64,000 bases of DNA, taken from contig NC_004113.1 of assembly GCF_000011345.1 (NCBI RefSeq), positions 1,798,001 through 1,862,000 on the forward strand. The letters run 5' to 3'. Source of the stretch: Thermosynechococcus vestitus BP-1. GTDB lineage: Bacteria > Cyanobacteriota > Cyanobacteriia > Thermosynechococcales > Thermosynechococcaceae. Shown one piece after another: positions 37,197 through 46,042 of this stretch. The notes beneath the pieces are model-generated. The model saw nothing but the letters and a program-made list of their open reading frames with translations, did not search any database and was not told where the DNA came from. Both the position numbers and the translations under genes were made by a program. The stretch's first letter is position 1. Every line of letters starts with the position of its first letter.

Positions 37197-39077
37197 ATGC
37201 TTCAGCCCTTAATTCAAGATCGCGATCGCTTGGAACAGGTGCTGCGGCAGTTGCCTTTGGCACCGGGCGTCTATTTCCTTAAGGATAAGACAGATCAAAT
37301 TCTCTACATTGGCAAGTCCAAACGCCTGCGATCGCGGGTGCGTTCCTATTTTCGTGAACCCGCTCAACTGGGACCCCGCCTTGAGCGAATGGTCTATCAG
37401 GTGGCGGAGATTGAGTTCATTGTCACAGATACGGAAGCTGAGGCGCTGGCTCTGGAAGCCAATTTAATCAAGCAGCATCAGCCCCACTTCAACGTTCTCC
37501 TCAAGGATGACAAGAAATACCCCTACGTTTGTATTACGTGGTCCGAACCCTATCCCCGTATTTTCATTACTCGCAAACGCCAGTTTGGCAATGGGGGGGA
37601 TCCCCGCAGTGATTCTGCCAAGGATCGCTACTATGGTCCCTACGTGGATAGCTTTCGCCTGCGCCAAACCCTAGCCCTGGTGAAGCGGCTTTTTCCACTG
37701 CGGCAACGTCCCCGCCCCCTCTTTAGGGATCGCCCTTGCCTCAACTACGATATTGGGCGCTGTCCGGGGGTCTGCCAAGGCCTGATTTCTCCCCAAGAGT
37801 ATCGGCAAACGCTACAAAGGGTGGCAATGATCTTCCAGGGACGCACGGGAGAACTGGTGGCACAGTTGCAGGCACAAATGGCCCAAGCGGCAGCAGATCT
37901 CAATTTTGAATTGGCAGCCCGACTGCGAGATCAAATCCGCGGCCTGGAACATTTAGGCGTGGATCAAAAAGTTTCCTTGCCCGATGACACCGTCTCCCGA
38001 GATGCCATTGCCCTTGCGGTGGGCGATCGCCATGCAGCCATTCAACTGTTTCAAATTCGCGCTGGTCGCTTGGTGGGGCGTTTAGCTTTCGTCGCCGATG
38101 CCCAAAGCGGCAGTGCCGGTACAATTTTGCAGCGGGTCCTTGAAGAGCACTATGCCCAAGTGGAGGATGTAGAAATTCCCAGTGAAATTTTGCTACAGCA
38201 TCCTCTCCCCGAACCAGATTTCCTACGCACGTACCTCAGTGAAAAGAAAGGCCGCGCCGTTACCCTCACCGTTCCCCAACGGCAGGCAAAAGCAGAACTC
38301 ATTGCCATGGTGCAACGAAACGCAGAATTAGAATTGGCACGGCTACAACAGGCTAGCGATCGCACCCAAACTGCCCTTGAAGATTTAGCCCAGCTCCTTG
38401 GCCTTGACACCCTCCCCCACCGCATTGAGGGCTACGACATTTCCCACATTCAGGGGTCTGACGCGGTGGCCTCACGGGTTGTCTTTATTGATGGCCTGCC
38501 CGCCCAGCAGCACTATCGCCACTACAACATCCGCAATCCCGAGGTAAAGCTTGGCCACTCCGACGACTTTGCCAGTCTTGCTGAGATTCTGCGTCGCCGC
38601 TTTGCCCCCTACCTTGAAGGGCAGGGGGAGACCCCCGATGACTGGCCAGATATCATTCTCATTGATGGCGGCAAGGGACAACTGTCCGCTGTGGTTCAGG
38701 TGTTGGAGCCGCTCCTAGAGGAACTCACCCTTGTTAGCTTGGCCAAACAACGGGAAGACATTTTTCTCCCCCATCAACGCCAACCTCTCCCTGCAGATCC
38801 AGAGCAACCAGGGGTGCAATTACTGCGCCGCGTGCGTGATGAGGCCCATCGCTTTGCCCTTAACTTCCACCGTCAGAAACGTGCCCAACGCCAACGGCGA
38901 TCGCACCTCGACCAAATCCCCGGCTTAGGCTACCAACGTCAAAAGGAACTCCTCGCCACCTTCCGCTCCATTGACTATATCCGTATGGCCACCCCTGAAC
39001 AGTTGGCACAGGTGAACGGGGTTGGCCCCCGCCTAGCGGCAAGAATTTACCGCTATTTTCATCCTGATGCTGATTAG
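37197..39077 (+). CDS. uvrC: Excinuclease ABC subunit C
   Basis: 626 residues. It makes both incisions in nucleotide excision repair. GIY-YIG nuclease: [25 protein letters not shown] (described by its GVY and YIG cores). The UVR motif lies near 210-240 ([17 protein letters not shown]), the RNase H-like second nuclease around 395-490 ([19 protein letters not shown]), and two helix-hairpin-helix elements at the end. Complete. Confidence 0.97.
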
Positions 39078-39132
39078 AGAAAAGCTAGGCGTTTCCCAGT
39101 TTTCCAAGGAGGCAGTTGATTGCCATTTTCAA

Positions 39133-39204
39133 AGCGGGTAACGCGATTCGAACGCGCGACATCAACCTTGGCAAGGTTGCGCTCTACCACTGAGCTATAC
39201 CCGC
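39133..39204 (-). tRNA. tRNA-Gly (anticodon GCC)
   Basis: 72 nt cloverleaf on the minus strand. Acceptor GCGGGTA pairs with TACCCGC. The D arm is GCTCAGTGGTAGAGC; the anticodon stem-loop CAACC-TTGCCAA-GGTTG reads GCC; the T arm is CGCGCGTTCGAATCGCG. Discriminator base is U and no CCA is encoded. Confidence 0.97.
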
Positions 39205-39330
39205 AACAGATTTTTAGCTTAAAAAATCAGGAGGCATCTTGTCAAGCCCCCCAAGGGGCTACCCAATGAATCATTAACACGAGGGGATAACACCGTCTTT
39301 CCCCTTTGAAGAGTCACACAAGAGAGGCTC

Positions 39331-39354
39331 CCCCAAGCCCTAAGAGGGCTGGGG
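39331..39354. other. Strong hairpin between tRNA-Gly and sdhB
   Basis: CCCC-A-AGCCCT (39331-39341) pairs with AGGGCTGGGG (39345-39354), a 10-bp stem with one bulge and a 3-nt loop. No T-run on either side, so it is a structured leader or processing element rather than a plain terminator. Nothing else is clear in 39205-39442. Confidence 0.5.
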
Positions 39355-39442
39355 TGAGGAACGAAAGTTGGGATTTGGTGACTTTCGTCATGACCGCAGT
39401 GCGTGGTATAGACTGGAAACTAGATTGGGCTAACAGCCGCAT

Positions 39443-40459
39443 ATGACCATTCAGTTGAGGATTCGTCGCCAAGGGCCCGACAAGAACGCCTACTGGCAAA
39501 CCTTTGAACTAGAGATTGATCCTTCCCTCACGATCCTGGATGCCCTCATTCAAATCAAGGAATCCCAAGACGGTAGTCTTAGCTGTCGCAAAAATTGTCG
39601 CAACACCATCTGCGGCAGTTGCGCGATGACGATTAATGGTCGTTCTGCCCTTGCCTGTCAGCAAAGTATTCTTGCCGAGCTAGCCAACAGCCCTGTGCCC
39701 AACCAAATTGCGATCGCCCCCTTGGGGAATTTGCCAGTCCTCAAAGACCTTGTCGTTGACATGAGCGATTTTTGGCAAAAACTTTCAGCCGTCAATCCCT
39801 ATGTGAGTACAGCAGCACGGCAAGTGCCTGAGCGAGAGTTTCTCCAATCCCCCAGCGATCGCGCCAAGCTCAATGCCTCGGGCAACTGTATCCTCTGTGG
39901 TGCCTGCTACGGTGCCTGCAATGCCGTGGAAGTGAATCCCGCCTTTGTCGGTCCCCATGCCCTTGCCAAAGCCGCTCGCCTTGTGGCTGATACCCGCGAT
40001 AGCGACACTGACCAACGCCTAGACCAATACAACACCGCCACCAGTGGCGTGTGGGGCTGTACCCGCTGTTTTAATTGCAATACGGTTTGCCCTGTGGGTG
40101 TGCAACCCCTTGATCGCATCAGTGAGATCAAGCAGGCGATCCTCGCACGCTCAGGGGAAGCAACCCACAATCAAGACCGTCCTTTGCGTCATCGTCAAGT
40201 GCTCTTGGAACTGGTCAAAGAGGGTGGCTGGGTGGATGAGCGGCAATTTGGCCTACGGGTGGTGGGCAATGGCTTTCGAGATGTCGGCGGAGTTATGAGC
40301 CTGGTCCCCTTAGGTTGGCGGTTATTGCGGCGCGGCAAGTTTCCCCTGCGATTTGAAAAGTCCGCCGGTCAAGCACAAATTAAGGCGGTGGTCACCGCCC
40401 TACAGCAAAAACAGCCCTACTCTAAAATAGAAGCTAAAAAAAAAGGGATGAAATGCTAA
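39443..40459 (+). CDS. sdhB: Succinate dehydrogenase iron-sulfur subunit
   Basis: 338 residues, longer than the usual 240-260. The [2Fe-2S] site is CRKNCRNTICGSC plus a distal Cys (ALAC). The other two clusters are held by CILCGACYGAC and CTRCFNCNTVC. In cyanobacteria it feeds plastoquinone in the thylakoid membrane. No flavoprotein or anchor gene adjoins. The extra C-terminal 80 residues (GWVDERQFGLRVVGN onwards) are of unknown role. Confidence 0.92.
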   Translation: MTIQLRIRRQGPDKNAYWQTFELEIDPSLTILDALIQIKESQDGSLSCRKNCRNTICGSCAMTINGRSALACQQSILAELANSPVPNQIAIAPLGNLPVLKDLVVDMSDFWQKLSAVNPYVSTAARQVPEREFLQSPSDRAKLNASGNCILCGACYGACNAVEVNPAFVGPHALAKAARLVADTRDSDTDQRLDQYNTATSGVWGCTRCFNCNTVCPVGVQPLDRISEIKQAILARSGEATHNQDRPLRHRQVLLELVKEGGWVDERQFGLRVVGNGFRDVGGVMSLVPLGWRLLRRGKFPLRFEKSAGQAQIKAVVTALQQKQPYSKIEAKKKGMKC

Positions 40460-40504
40460 AGTCCCTAGGGCAAGCTAAAGAAGTTGTTTTGCATTCGTAA
40501 CACC

Positions 40505-40663
40505 ATGAGTGAACCGACACCCGATGATTTGACCCCCCAATTTGGTTGGTCGCGCTATGCAGAGCGGATGAATGGTCGCTTTGCGATGATTGGCTTTATT
40601 GCCCTGCTCCTGCTGGAGTGGGTGAGTGGCGAAGATTTCTTTACGTGGGTGGGCCTGCGATAG
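40505..40663 (+). CDS. High-light-inducible (one-helix) chlorophyll-binding protein
   Basis: 52 residues, ATG 40505 to TAG 40661-40663. The helix AERMNGRFAMIGFIALLLLE (residues 19-38) has the ExxNxRxAMIG chlorophyll-binding motif of Hlip/Scp proteins; the tail is WVSGEDFFTWVGLR. It protects chlorophyll synthesis and photosystem II assembly. It lies 45 nt after sdhB and its stop is 3 nt before the GTG of the next gene. Confidence 0.92.
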   Translation: MSEPTPDDLTPQFGWSRYAERMNGRFAMIGFIALLLLEWVSGEDFFTWVGLR

Positions 40664-40666
40664 GTT

Positions 40667-41740
40667 GTGACGGCAACACTGCGCCTCGAGGGAGTTACGC
40701 GACGATTTGCGCCGGGAGTAGGGATTGGTCCCCTATCTTTAACCGTACCCGCAGGGGAGTTTTGGGTAATTGTTGGGCCGTCTGGTTGTGGTAAATCCAC
40801 CCTATTGCGGCTCATTGCCGGCTTGGAGCAGCCCACTAGCGGCGACATTTATATTGGCAAAACCTGTGTCAACGGCCTCAGTGGGCGCGATCGCGATGTG
40901 GCCATGGTCTTTCAGAACTATGCCCTCTATCCCCACATGACGGTGGCCGAAAACCTTGGTTTTGGTCTGAAAATGCGCGGTGTTGATCCGACAGCACGGC
41001 AGCAGCGGGTACTGCAAGTGGCTAAGCTACTGGGGATTGAGTCCCTGTTGCAGCGCAAACCACGTCAACTGTCTGGTGGTCAGCAGCAGCGGGTGGCCCT
41101 GGGACGAGCCTTGGCGCGATCGCCCCAAGTGTTTTTGCTCGATGAACCCCTCTCCAACCTCGATGCACAACTGCGGGAGCAAACCCGTGCTGAACTGAAA
41201 CAATTACATCGCCAACTCGGCATTACCACCCTCTACGTCACCCACGATCAGGTGGAAGCCATGACGCTTGGCGATCGCATTGTGGTGCTGGATCGCGGCC
41301 AAATTCAGCAAATTGGCACCCCTGCGGATCTCTATGAGAGACCGGCTAATACAATGGTGGCGCGATTTTTGGGCACCCCACCGATGAATTTACTGCCCGC
41401 TCGCTGGCATAGCAGTCGCCTTTGGATAGGACAGCAGCCCTTGCCCTGTCCTGATACCCCCTCCTGGCCGCTCAACAGTGAACAGACCCTCACCGTCGGC
41501 ATTCGCCCAGAACATTTGCACCTCGGCGAGCAGGGTTTAGGAGCGATCGCCACCCTCGTTGAACCCCTAGGCCGCGAAGCCATTGTCCGCTGTCGACTCC
41601 TGGAGAGTCCCCAAGACCTGCTGTGGCTGGCCCCTAGTCACCAAATCCCTCAAATTGGTGACCCTCTCCAGCTGCAGGTCAGCCATCTTTATCTGTTTGA
41701 TGCCACAACCGGGGCGGCCCTCAATTCTAAGCCTTCCTGA
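40667..41740 (+). CDS. MalK/UgpC-type ABC transporter ATPase
   Basis: 357 residues. Walker A GPSGCGKST, signature [18 protein letters not shown], Walker B VFLLDEPLSNLD, switch His in VTHDQ. A C-terminal OB-type regulatory domain (residues 240-357: FLGTPPMNLLPA, VGIRPEHLHLG) marks the carbohydrate importer class. No permease or binding protein adjoins, so it may power several transporters, as MsmX-like ATPases do. GTG start, 3 nt after the Hlip stop, hinting at coupling. Confidence 0.9.
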   Translation: MTATLRLEGVTRRFAPGVGIGPLSLTVPAGEFWVIVGPSGCGKSTLLRLIAGLEQPTSGDIYIGKTCVNGLSGRDRDVAMVFQNYALYPHMTVAENLGFGLKMRGVDPTARQQRVLQVAKLLGIESLLQRKPRQLSGGQQQRVALGRALARSPQVFLLDEPLSNLDAQLREQTRAELKQLHRQLGITTLYVTHDQVEAMTLGDRIVVLDRGQIQQIGTPADLYERPANTMVARFLGTPPMNLLPARWHSSRLWIGQQPLPCPDTPSWPLNSEQTLTVGIRPEHLHLGEQGLGAIATLVEPLGREAIVRCRLLESPQDLLWLAPSHQIPQIGDPLQLQVSHLYLFDATTGAALNSKPS

Positions 41741-41834
41741 AAATTCATCGGAACCCTTACCCAAGATTGGAGGGTTCGCTTAGAATACAACTAGGATTCT
41801 GTAAAATTTCGTAACTTATGCGGCCAGCCCGTCC

Positions 41835-42806
41835 ATGACTTCGGTAACCTCTCTTTTTTCACCTGTCGAAGCGGATCTCTGCGTACTCACGGAGAACCTG
41901 AAGGCACTCATTGGAGCTCAACACGCCGTACTCTCTGCTGCCGCCGAACATCTTTTTGCCGCCAGTGGCAAACGCATCCGACCCGCCATTGTCTTTTTGG
42001 TGTCGCGAGCCACGCTCCCGGATCAGGGGATTACCCCCCGGCACTGCCGCTTGGCAGAAATTACGGAAATGATTCATACTGCCAGTCTCTTTCACGATGA
42101 TGTAGTGGATCAAGCGCAACTGCGGCGCGGTGTGCCCACAGTCAACAGCGTCTTTGGCAATCGGGTGGCCATTCAAGCGGGAGACTTTCTCTTCGCCCAA
42201 GCCTCTTGGTACTTAGCGGATTTGGATAACCTGCAAGTGGTGAAGCTCCTCTCCCAAGTCATCAAGGACTTCGCTGAAGGGGAAATTCGCCAAGGCTTTA
42301 ACCGCTTTGACACCAGCATTACCCTAGATGACTATCTGCTGAAAACCTACTACAAGACGGCCTCCCTCATTGCCAACAGTGCCAAGGCCGCTGCGGTTCT
42401 CAGTGAAGCGCCGCCAGAAACCATCGAAGCCATGTACACCTACGGCAAAAATTTGGGCTTGGCCTTTCAAATTGTGGATGACATCCTCGACTTCACCCGC
42501 TCAACGGCAGAACTAGGGAAACCTGCGGGCTCGGATCTGCGGGATGGCAACCTAACGGCGCCTGTCCTTTTTGCCCTACCCAAAGCCCCCTACCTACACA
42601 CCCTCATCGAGCGCGAGTTTAGTGAAGAAGGTGATCTGGAAACCGCCCTCAACCTAGTGCGCCAAAGTGGGGCCATTGAAGACGCTCGTAATTTAGCCAA
42701 GGAATATGCCCAAGCGGCTCTACCGGCGCTTGAAGTACTGCCGCCATCAGAACCCCGTCAGGCCCTTAGCCAGTTGACGGATTATGTCCTTGAACGGCTC
42801 TACTAA
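41835..42806 (+). CDS. All-trans-polyprenyl (solanesyl) diphosphate synthase
   Basis: 323 residues. First aspartate motif in SLFHDDVVDQAQLRRG (DDxxD), second DDILDFT. GSDLRDGNLTAPVLFAL is the usual later block. In cyanobacteria the enzyme of this subgroup makes the C45 tail of plastoquinone-9. Octaprenyl or other chain length cannot be excluded from sequence. ATG at 41835. Confidence 0.88.
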   Translation: MTSVTSLFSPVEADLCVLTENLKALIGAQHAVLSAAAEHLFAASGKRIRPAIVFLVSRATLPDQGITPRHCRLAEITEMIHTASLFHDDVVDQAQLRRGVPTVNSVFGNRVAIQAGDFLFAQASWYLADLDNLQVVKLLSQVIKDFAEGEIRQGFNRFDTSITLDDYLLKTYYKTASLIANSAKAAAVLSEAPPETIEAMYTYGKNLGLAFQIVDDILDFTRSTAELGKPAGSDLRDGNLTAPVLFALPKAPYLHTLIEREFSEEGDLETALNLVRQSGAIEDARNLAKEYAQAALPALEVLPPSEPRQALSQLTDYVLERLY

Positions 42807-42852
42807 GCTGACAGCGGCACAATCGGCAATGACCCATCCCCAATGCATAGAT

Positions 42853-42934
42853 ATCAGGGACTGATCGAAAAGTAAAAACAAGCCTTCCTTGGGGCAGTCC
42901 AATAGGTATCAGTGCGGGGTTAGTCATCAGTCCC
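42853..42934. promoter_or_regulatory. Inverted repeat set in the solanesyl synthase-LCP spacer
   Basis: ATCAG-GGA-CTGAT (42853-42865) is a short dyad. Its GGGACTGAT half recurs inverted as ATCAGTCCC at 42926-42934, and GGACTG/CAGTCC pair again with 42895-42900. The right copy lies just before a likely TACACT -10 near 42942. Confidence 0.35.
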
Positions 42935-43012
42935 CTACACTTACACTAGAGACAGGGGTTGCGTCTACCCGACCATCCCACGATTTGTGTTTGTTTTGGG
43001 AGTGAATTTGTG

Positions 43013-44365
43013 GCACGAGGCGTTAAACAACGGAAACCGGTGAGTTCTACTGCAGGTGGTCGGGGAAGTCAAAGAGCGTATCAAAAAAGCAGGGGCCAGC
43101 GATCGCGCCCTTCGCCGTGGCGTACCCTAGGTTGGATTGCTGCCTTTAGTGGCGTGTCCCTAGTGTCCGCCTTTGCAGGCATGACGGTTGTTTTGATGTC
43201 ACCCTTTCAGGGGACCAGCCCTCGTCGGGATCTCTCTTGGCTGGAAATGATGACACGGGGGTTCCAGTATGGCATGAGTCGGCCAGTGAACCTCTTGGTG
43301 CTGGGGGTGGATAACGTCTTGGATGCCCCCAAAGGCTCCTCGGCACGGTTCCGTGGTCGCACTGACACGATGCTGCTGACGCGGTTTAACCCTGAAAATG
43401 GCACGATTACGGTCTTGAGTATTCCCCGTGATACCCGTGTGGAAATACCCGGCTATGGTACCAGCAAAATTAATGCCGCCAATGTCTATGGGGATGTGGA
43501 ACTAACGGTGCAAGTGGTGAGTCAAACCCTCAACTATACTCCCATTGATCGCTACATTCGCATCAATACAGATGCATTTCGAGAACTGGTAGATCTGGTG
43601 GGTGGTGTCGAGGTCAATGTGCCCAAGCGGATGGTTTATACCGATCACACCCAAAAACTCTACATTGATCTTCAACCGGGTCTGCAAACCCTGAACGGGG
43701 AGCAAGCGGAGGGCTTTGTTCGCTTTCGTTACGATGAACTGGGGGACATTGGTCGTGCCCAGCGGCAGCAACTGCTGATCAAGGCACTACAAGAGAAACT
43801 GGCGAATCCCGTCATGCTGACCCAGTTGCCAAAACTCTACAGCGTTCTCCAAAAATATGTGGATACGGATTTAACCTTTGCCGAACTGATGGCGATCGCT
43901 CAATTTAGTCTGCGCATTCAACCAGACAATCTCCATTTGATCCTATTACCGGGGCACTTTAGTGGTGATGGCTATGGGACGAGCTACTGGCTTCCTGACT
44001 ATGACCGCATTGATCGGGTGGTTGCTGAGCACTTTAGCGATCGCCCCTCGAAACTGGTTGACCAGAGGGGGAGTGAGACGGGTACGCTGCGCATTGCTCT
44101 GCAAAATGCCTCTGGTAGCAGTGGTGCCGCCCAAGACATGGCGGATTTTCTTGCCCGCCACGGCTATACCAATGTCCTCATCAGTGAGGATTGGTATCAG
44201 CAAACCAGCGAAACAGAGATCGTGGCCCAACAGGGGGATCTGGGAGCGGCGCAAGTGATTCGCTCTGTCCTTGGCATGGGGCGAGTGTCCGCTAACTCTA
44301 CAGGTGTGCTGTCTTCCGATATTACCATTCGCATTGGTCGCGACTGGGCAGCCGTCTTGCACTAG
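43013..44365 (+). CDS. LytR-CpsA-Psr family protein
   Basis: About 450 residues from GTG 43013, which has GGGAG about 8 nt upstream; a TTG frame starts at 42959. A cytoplasmic basic tail, one membrane helix (GWIAAFSGVSLVSAFAGMTVVL), then the LCP catalytic domain: GVDN, RGRTDTMLLTRF, SIPRDTRVEIPGYG, KINAANVYG, and the later LRYDELGDIGRAQRQQ-type block. A LytR_C domain ends it. LCP enzymes attach polymers from lipid carriers to the cell wall. It is convergent with clpR by a 4-nt stop overlap (CTAG). Confidence 0.92.
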   Translation, partial: ARGVKQRKPVSSTAGGRGSQRAYQKSRGQRSRPSPWRTLGWIAAFSGVSLVSAFAGMTVVLMSPFQGTSPRRDLSWLEMMTRGFQYGMSRPVNLLVLGVDNVLDAPKGSSARFRGRTDTMLLTRFNPENGTITVLSIPRDTRVEIPGYGTSKINAANVYGDVELTVQVVSQTLNYTPIDRYIRINTDAFRELVDLVGGVEVNVPKRMVYTDHTQKLYIDLQPGLQTLNGEQAEGFVRFRYDELGDIGRAQRQQLLIKALQEKLANPVMLTQLPKLYSVLQKYVDTDLTFAELMAIAQFSLRIQPDNLHLILLPGHFSGDGYGTSYWLPDYDRIDRVVAEHFSDRPSKLVDQRGSETGTLRIALQNASGSSGAAQDMADFLARHGYTNVLISEDWYQQTSETEIVAQQGDLGAAQVIRSVLGMGRVSANSTGVLSSDITIRIGRDWAAVLH

Positions 44366-45018
44366 GTGAGAGTTGCGGGTAGTTTCTTGGTCACCGCTTC
44401 GGGTTCAAGAATGCGGTCAATAATGCCGTATTCCTTGGCCATTTGAGGGGTCATATAGAGCAGCCGATCCATATCGCGGGTGATGCGCTCCGGGGGTTGA
44501 CCGGTATTTTGTGCCAAGATCTCCACCATCATCGCCTTATTGGCCAGCACTTCCTTGGCCCGAATTTGGATATCGGTGGCCTGCCCTTGGGCATAGCTTT
44601 TGGTTTGGTGCAGGACAATTGTGGCGTGGGGTAAGCTGGCGCGACATCCCTTGGTGCCGGCTGAGAGCAGCATGGCTGCCATGCCCATGGCCTGGCCAAT
44701 ACAGATGGTATGCACAGGGGGCTTAATGTAGCGCATGGTGTCGCAGATGGCAAAGGCTTCCGTTTCAAAGCCAACGGGTTCACCATCGTAGCGGGATGTA
44801 CCCGTCGAGTTAATGTAGATGCGGATGGGTTTTTCAGGATCGTCGTATTGCAGATAGAGCAGTTCCGCAATGATCAATTCCGTAACCGCTGGCACCAAAG
44901 GCATGCCAAGGTAGACGATCCGCTCCTTCAACAGCAGGGAAGGGAGATCGGGAGGGGGCGTGCGATAGTAGGCATCACCATAGTAAGCCGCTTGGGCAGC
45001 AGTAATGGGCAACGGCAT
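44362..45018 (-). CDS. clpR: ClpR, ClpP-like subunit lacking the catalytic serine
   Basis: 218 residues with the ClpP fold (IVYLGMPLVPAVTELIIAELLYL, YINSTGTS). The nucleophile position reads GQAMGMAAM, with Gly112 where ClpP has Ser; His137 and Asp182 remain. It is therefore a non-catalytic ring subunit, as in cyanobacterial and plastid ClpR that pairs with ClpP3. A clpP3 gene, often adjacent in other cyanobacteria, is not here. It is divergent from a prohibitin gene. Confidence 0.87.
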   Translation of the reverse strand: MPLPITAAQAAYYGDAYYRTPPPDLPSLLLKERIVYLGMPLVPAVTELIIAELLYLQYDDPEKPIRIYINSTGTSRYDGEPVGFETEAFAICDTMRYIKPPVHTICIGQAMGMAAMLLSAGTKGCRASLPHATIVLHQTKSYAQGQATDIQIRAKEVLANKAMMVEILAQNTGQPPERITRDMDRLLYMTPQMAKEYGIIDRILEPEAVTKKLPATLT

Positions 45019-45124
45019 AGGACGCTCAGCAAATGACAGACTATCTGTACTCTAGCAAGGAATTGCCTTCAGGATCGGCGGGAAGCACCCCCTATAATCA
45101 AAGCAGAAATCCAATTCTTTGGGT

Positions 45125-45988
45125 ATGAATCAACGCCTCAGTTCACGGCTCACCTCCGCAGTGGCGGCGATCGCCATTGTCTTGCTGGTTCTGCTTTTGA
45201 ATGCAGTGGTGATTATCAATCCTGGCCAAGCAGGGGTGCTGAGTATCTTGGGAAAGGCTCAAGATACTCCCCTCCTTGAGGGGATTCACTGGAAACCTCC
45301 CTTTATTGCCAGCGTGGATGTCTATGACGTAACCGTACAGAAGTTTGAGGTGCCAGCGGAAAGCGCTACCAAGGATTTGCAGGACATTACCGCCAGTTTT
45401 GCCATTAACTTTCGCCTAGACCCTATGGCCATCGTGGATGTGCGCCGCACCCAAGGCACACTGGAAAATATTGTTGCCAAAATCATTGCCCCCCAAACCC
45501 AAGAGGCCTTCAAAATTGCTGCGGCGCGCCGCACGGCTGAGGAGGCCATTACCAAGCGAGACGAATTGAAGCAGGATTTTGATCACGCCCTAGAGGAACG
45601 CTTGTCTAAGTACCACATTCTCGTGCTCGATACCAGTGTTGTGAACCTTGACTTTTCGGAAGAATTTTCCAAGGCGGTGGAGGATAAGCAAATTGCGGAA
45701 CAGCGGGCACAACGGGCGGTCTACATTGCCCAAGAGGCAGCTCAACAGGCGCAGGCGGAAATTAACCGTGCCCAAGGGAAAGCAGAAGCCCAACGCCTCC
45801 TTGCCGAAACCCTCAAAGCGCCGGGTGGTCAGTTAGTGCTGCAAAAGGAAGCGATCGAGGCATGGCGCGAAGGTGGTGCCCAAGTGCCCCAAGTGATTGT
45901 CATCAATGGCCAGGAAGGACTGCCCCCCTTTTTGCTGAACTGGAGCAGCGAGCAATCGGTAAGGGAGCGATCGCCCAAATCCCCCTAG
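45125..45988 (+). CDS. Prohibitin/SPFH-domain membrane protein
   Basis: About 287 residues from ATG 45125. One N-terminal helix (15-36) anchors it. The SPFH core follows (INPGQAGVLSILGKAQ, LEGIHWKPPFI, DITASFAINFRLDP), then a long Ala/Gln/Glu-rich coiled coil (residues 170-240). Similar to cyanobacterial prohibitin Phb1. Such ring scaffolds organise membrane proteases such as FtsH. It is a single gene between clpR and lysA. Confidence 0.9.
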   Translation: MNQRLSSRLTSAVAAIAIVLLVLLLNAVVIINPGQAGVLSILGKAQDTPLLEGIHWKPPFIASVDVYDVTVQKFEVPAESATKDLQDITASFAINFRLDPMAIVDVRRTQGTLENIVAKIIAPQTQEAFKIAAARRTAEEAITKRDELKQDFDHALEERLSKYHILVLDTSVVNLDFSEEFSKAVEDKQIAEQRAQRAVYIAQEAAQQAQAEINRAQGKAEAQRLLAETLKAPGGQLVLQKEAIEAWREGGAQVPQVIVINGQEGLPPFLLNWSSEQSVRERSPKSP

Positions 45989-46042
45989 AATTGAGAATAG
46001 CAATTTGTCCTTTTATTCTTTAATTGCTCGCGATATTGACCC

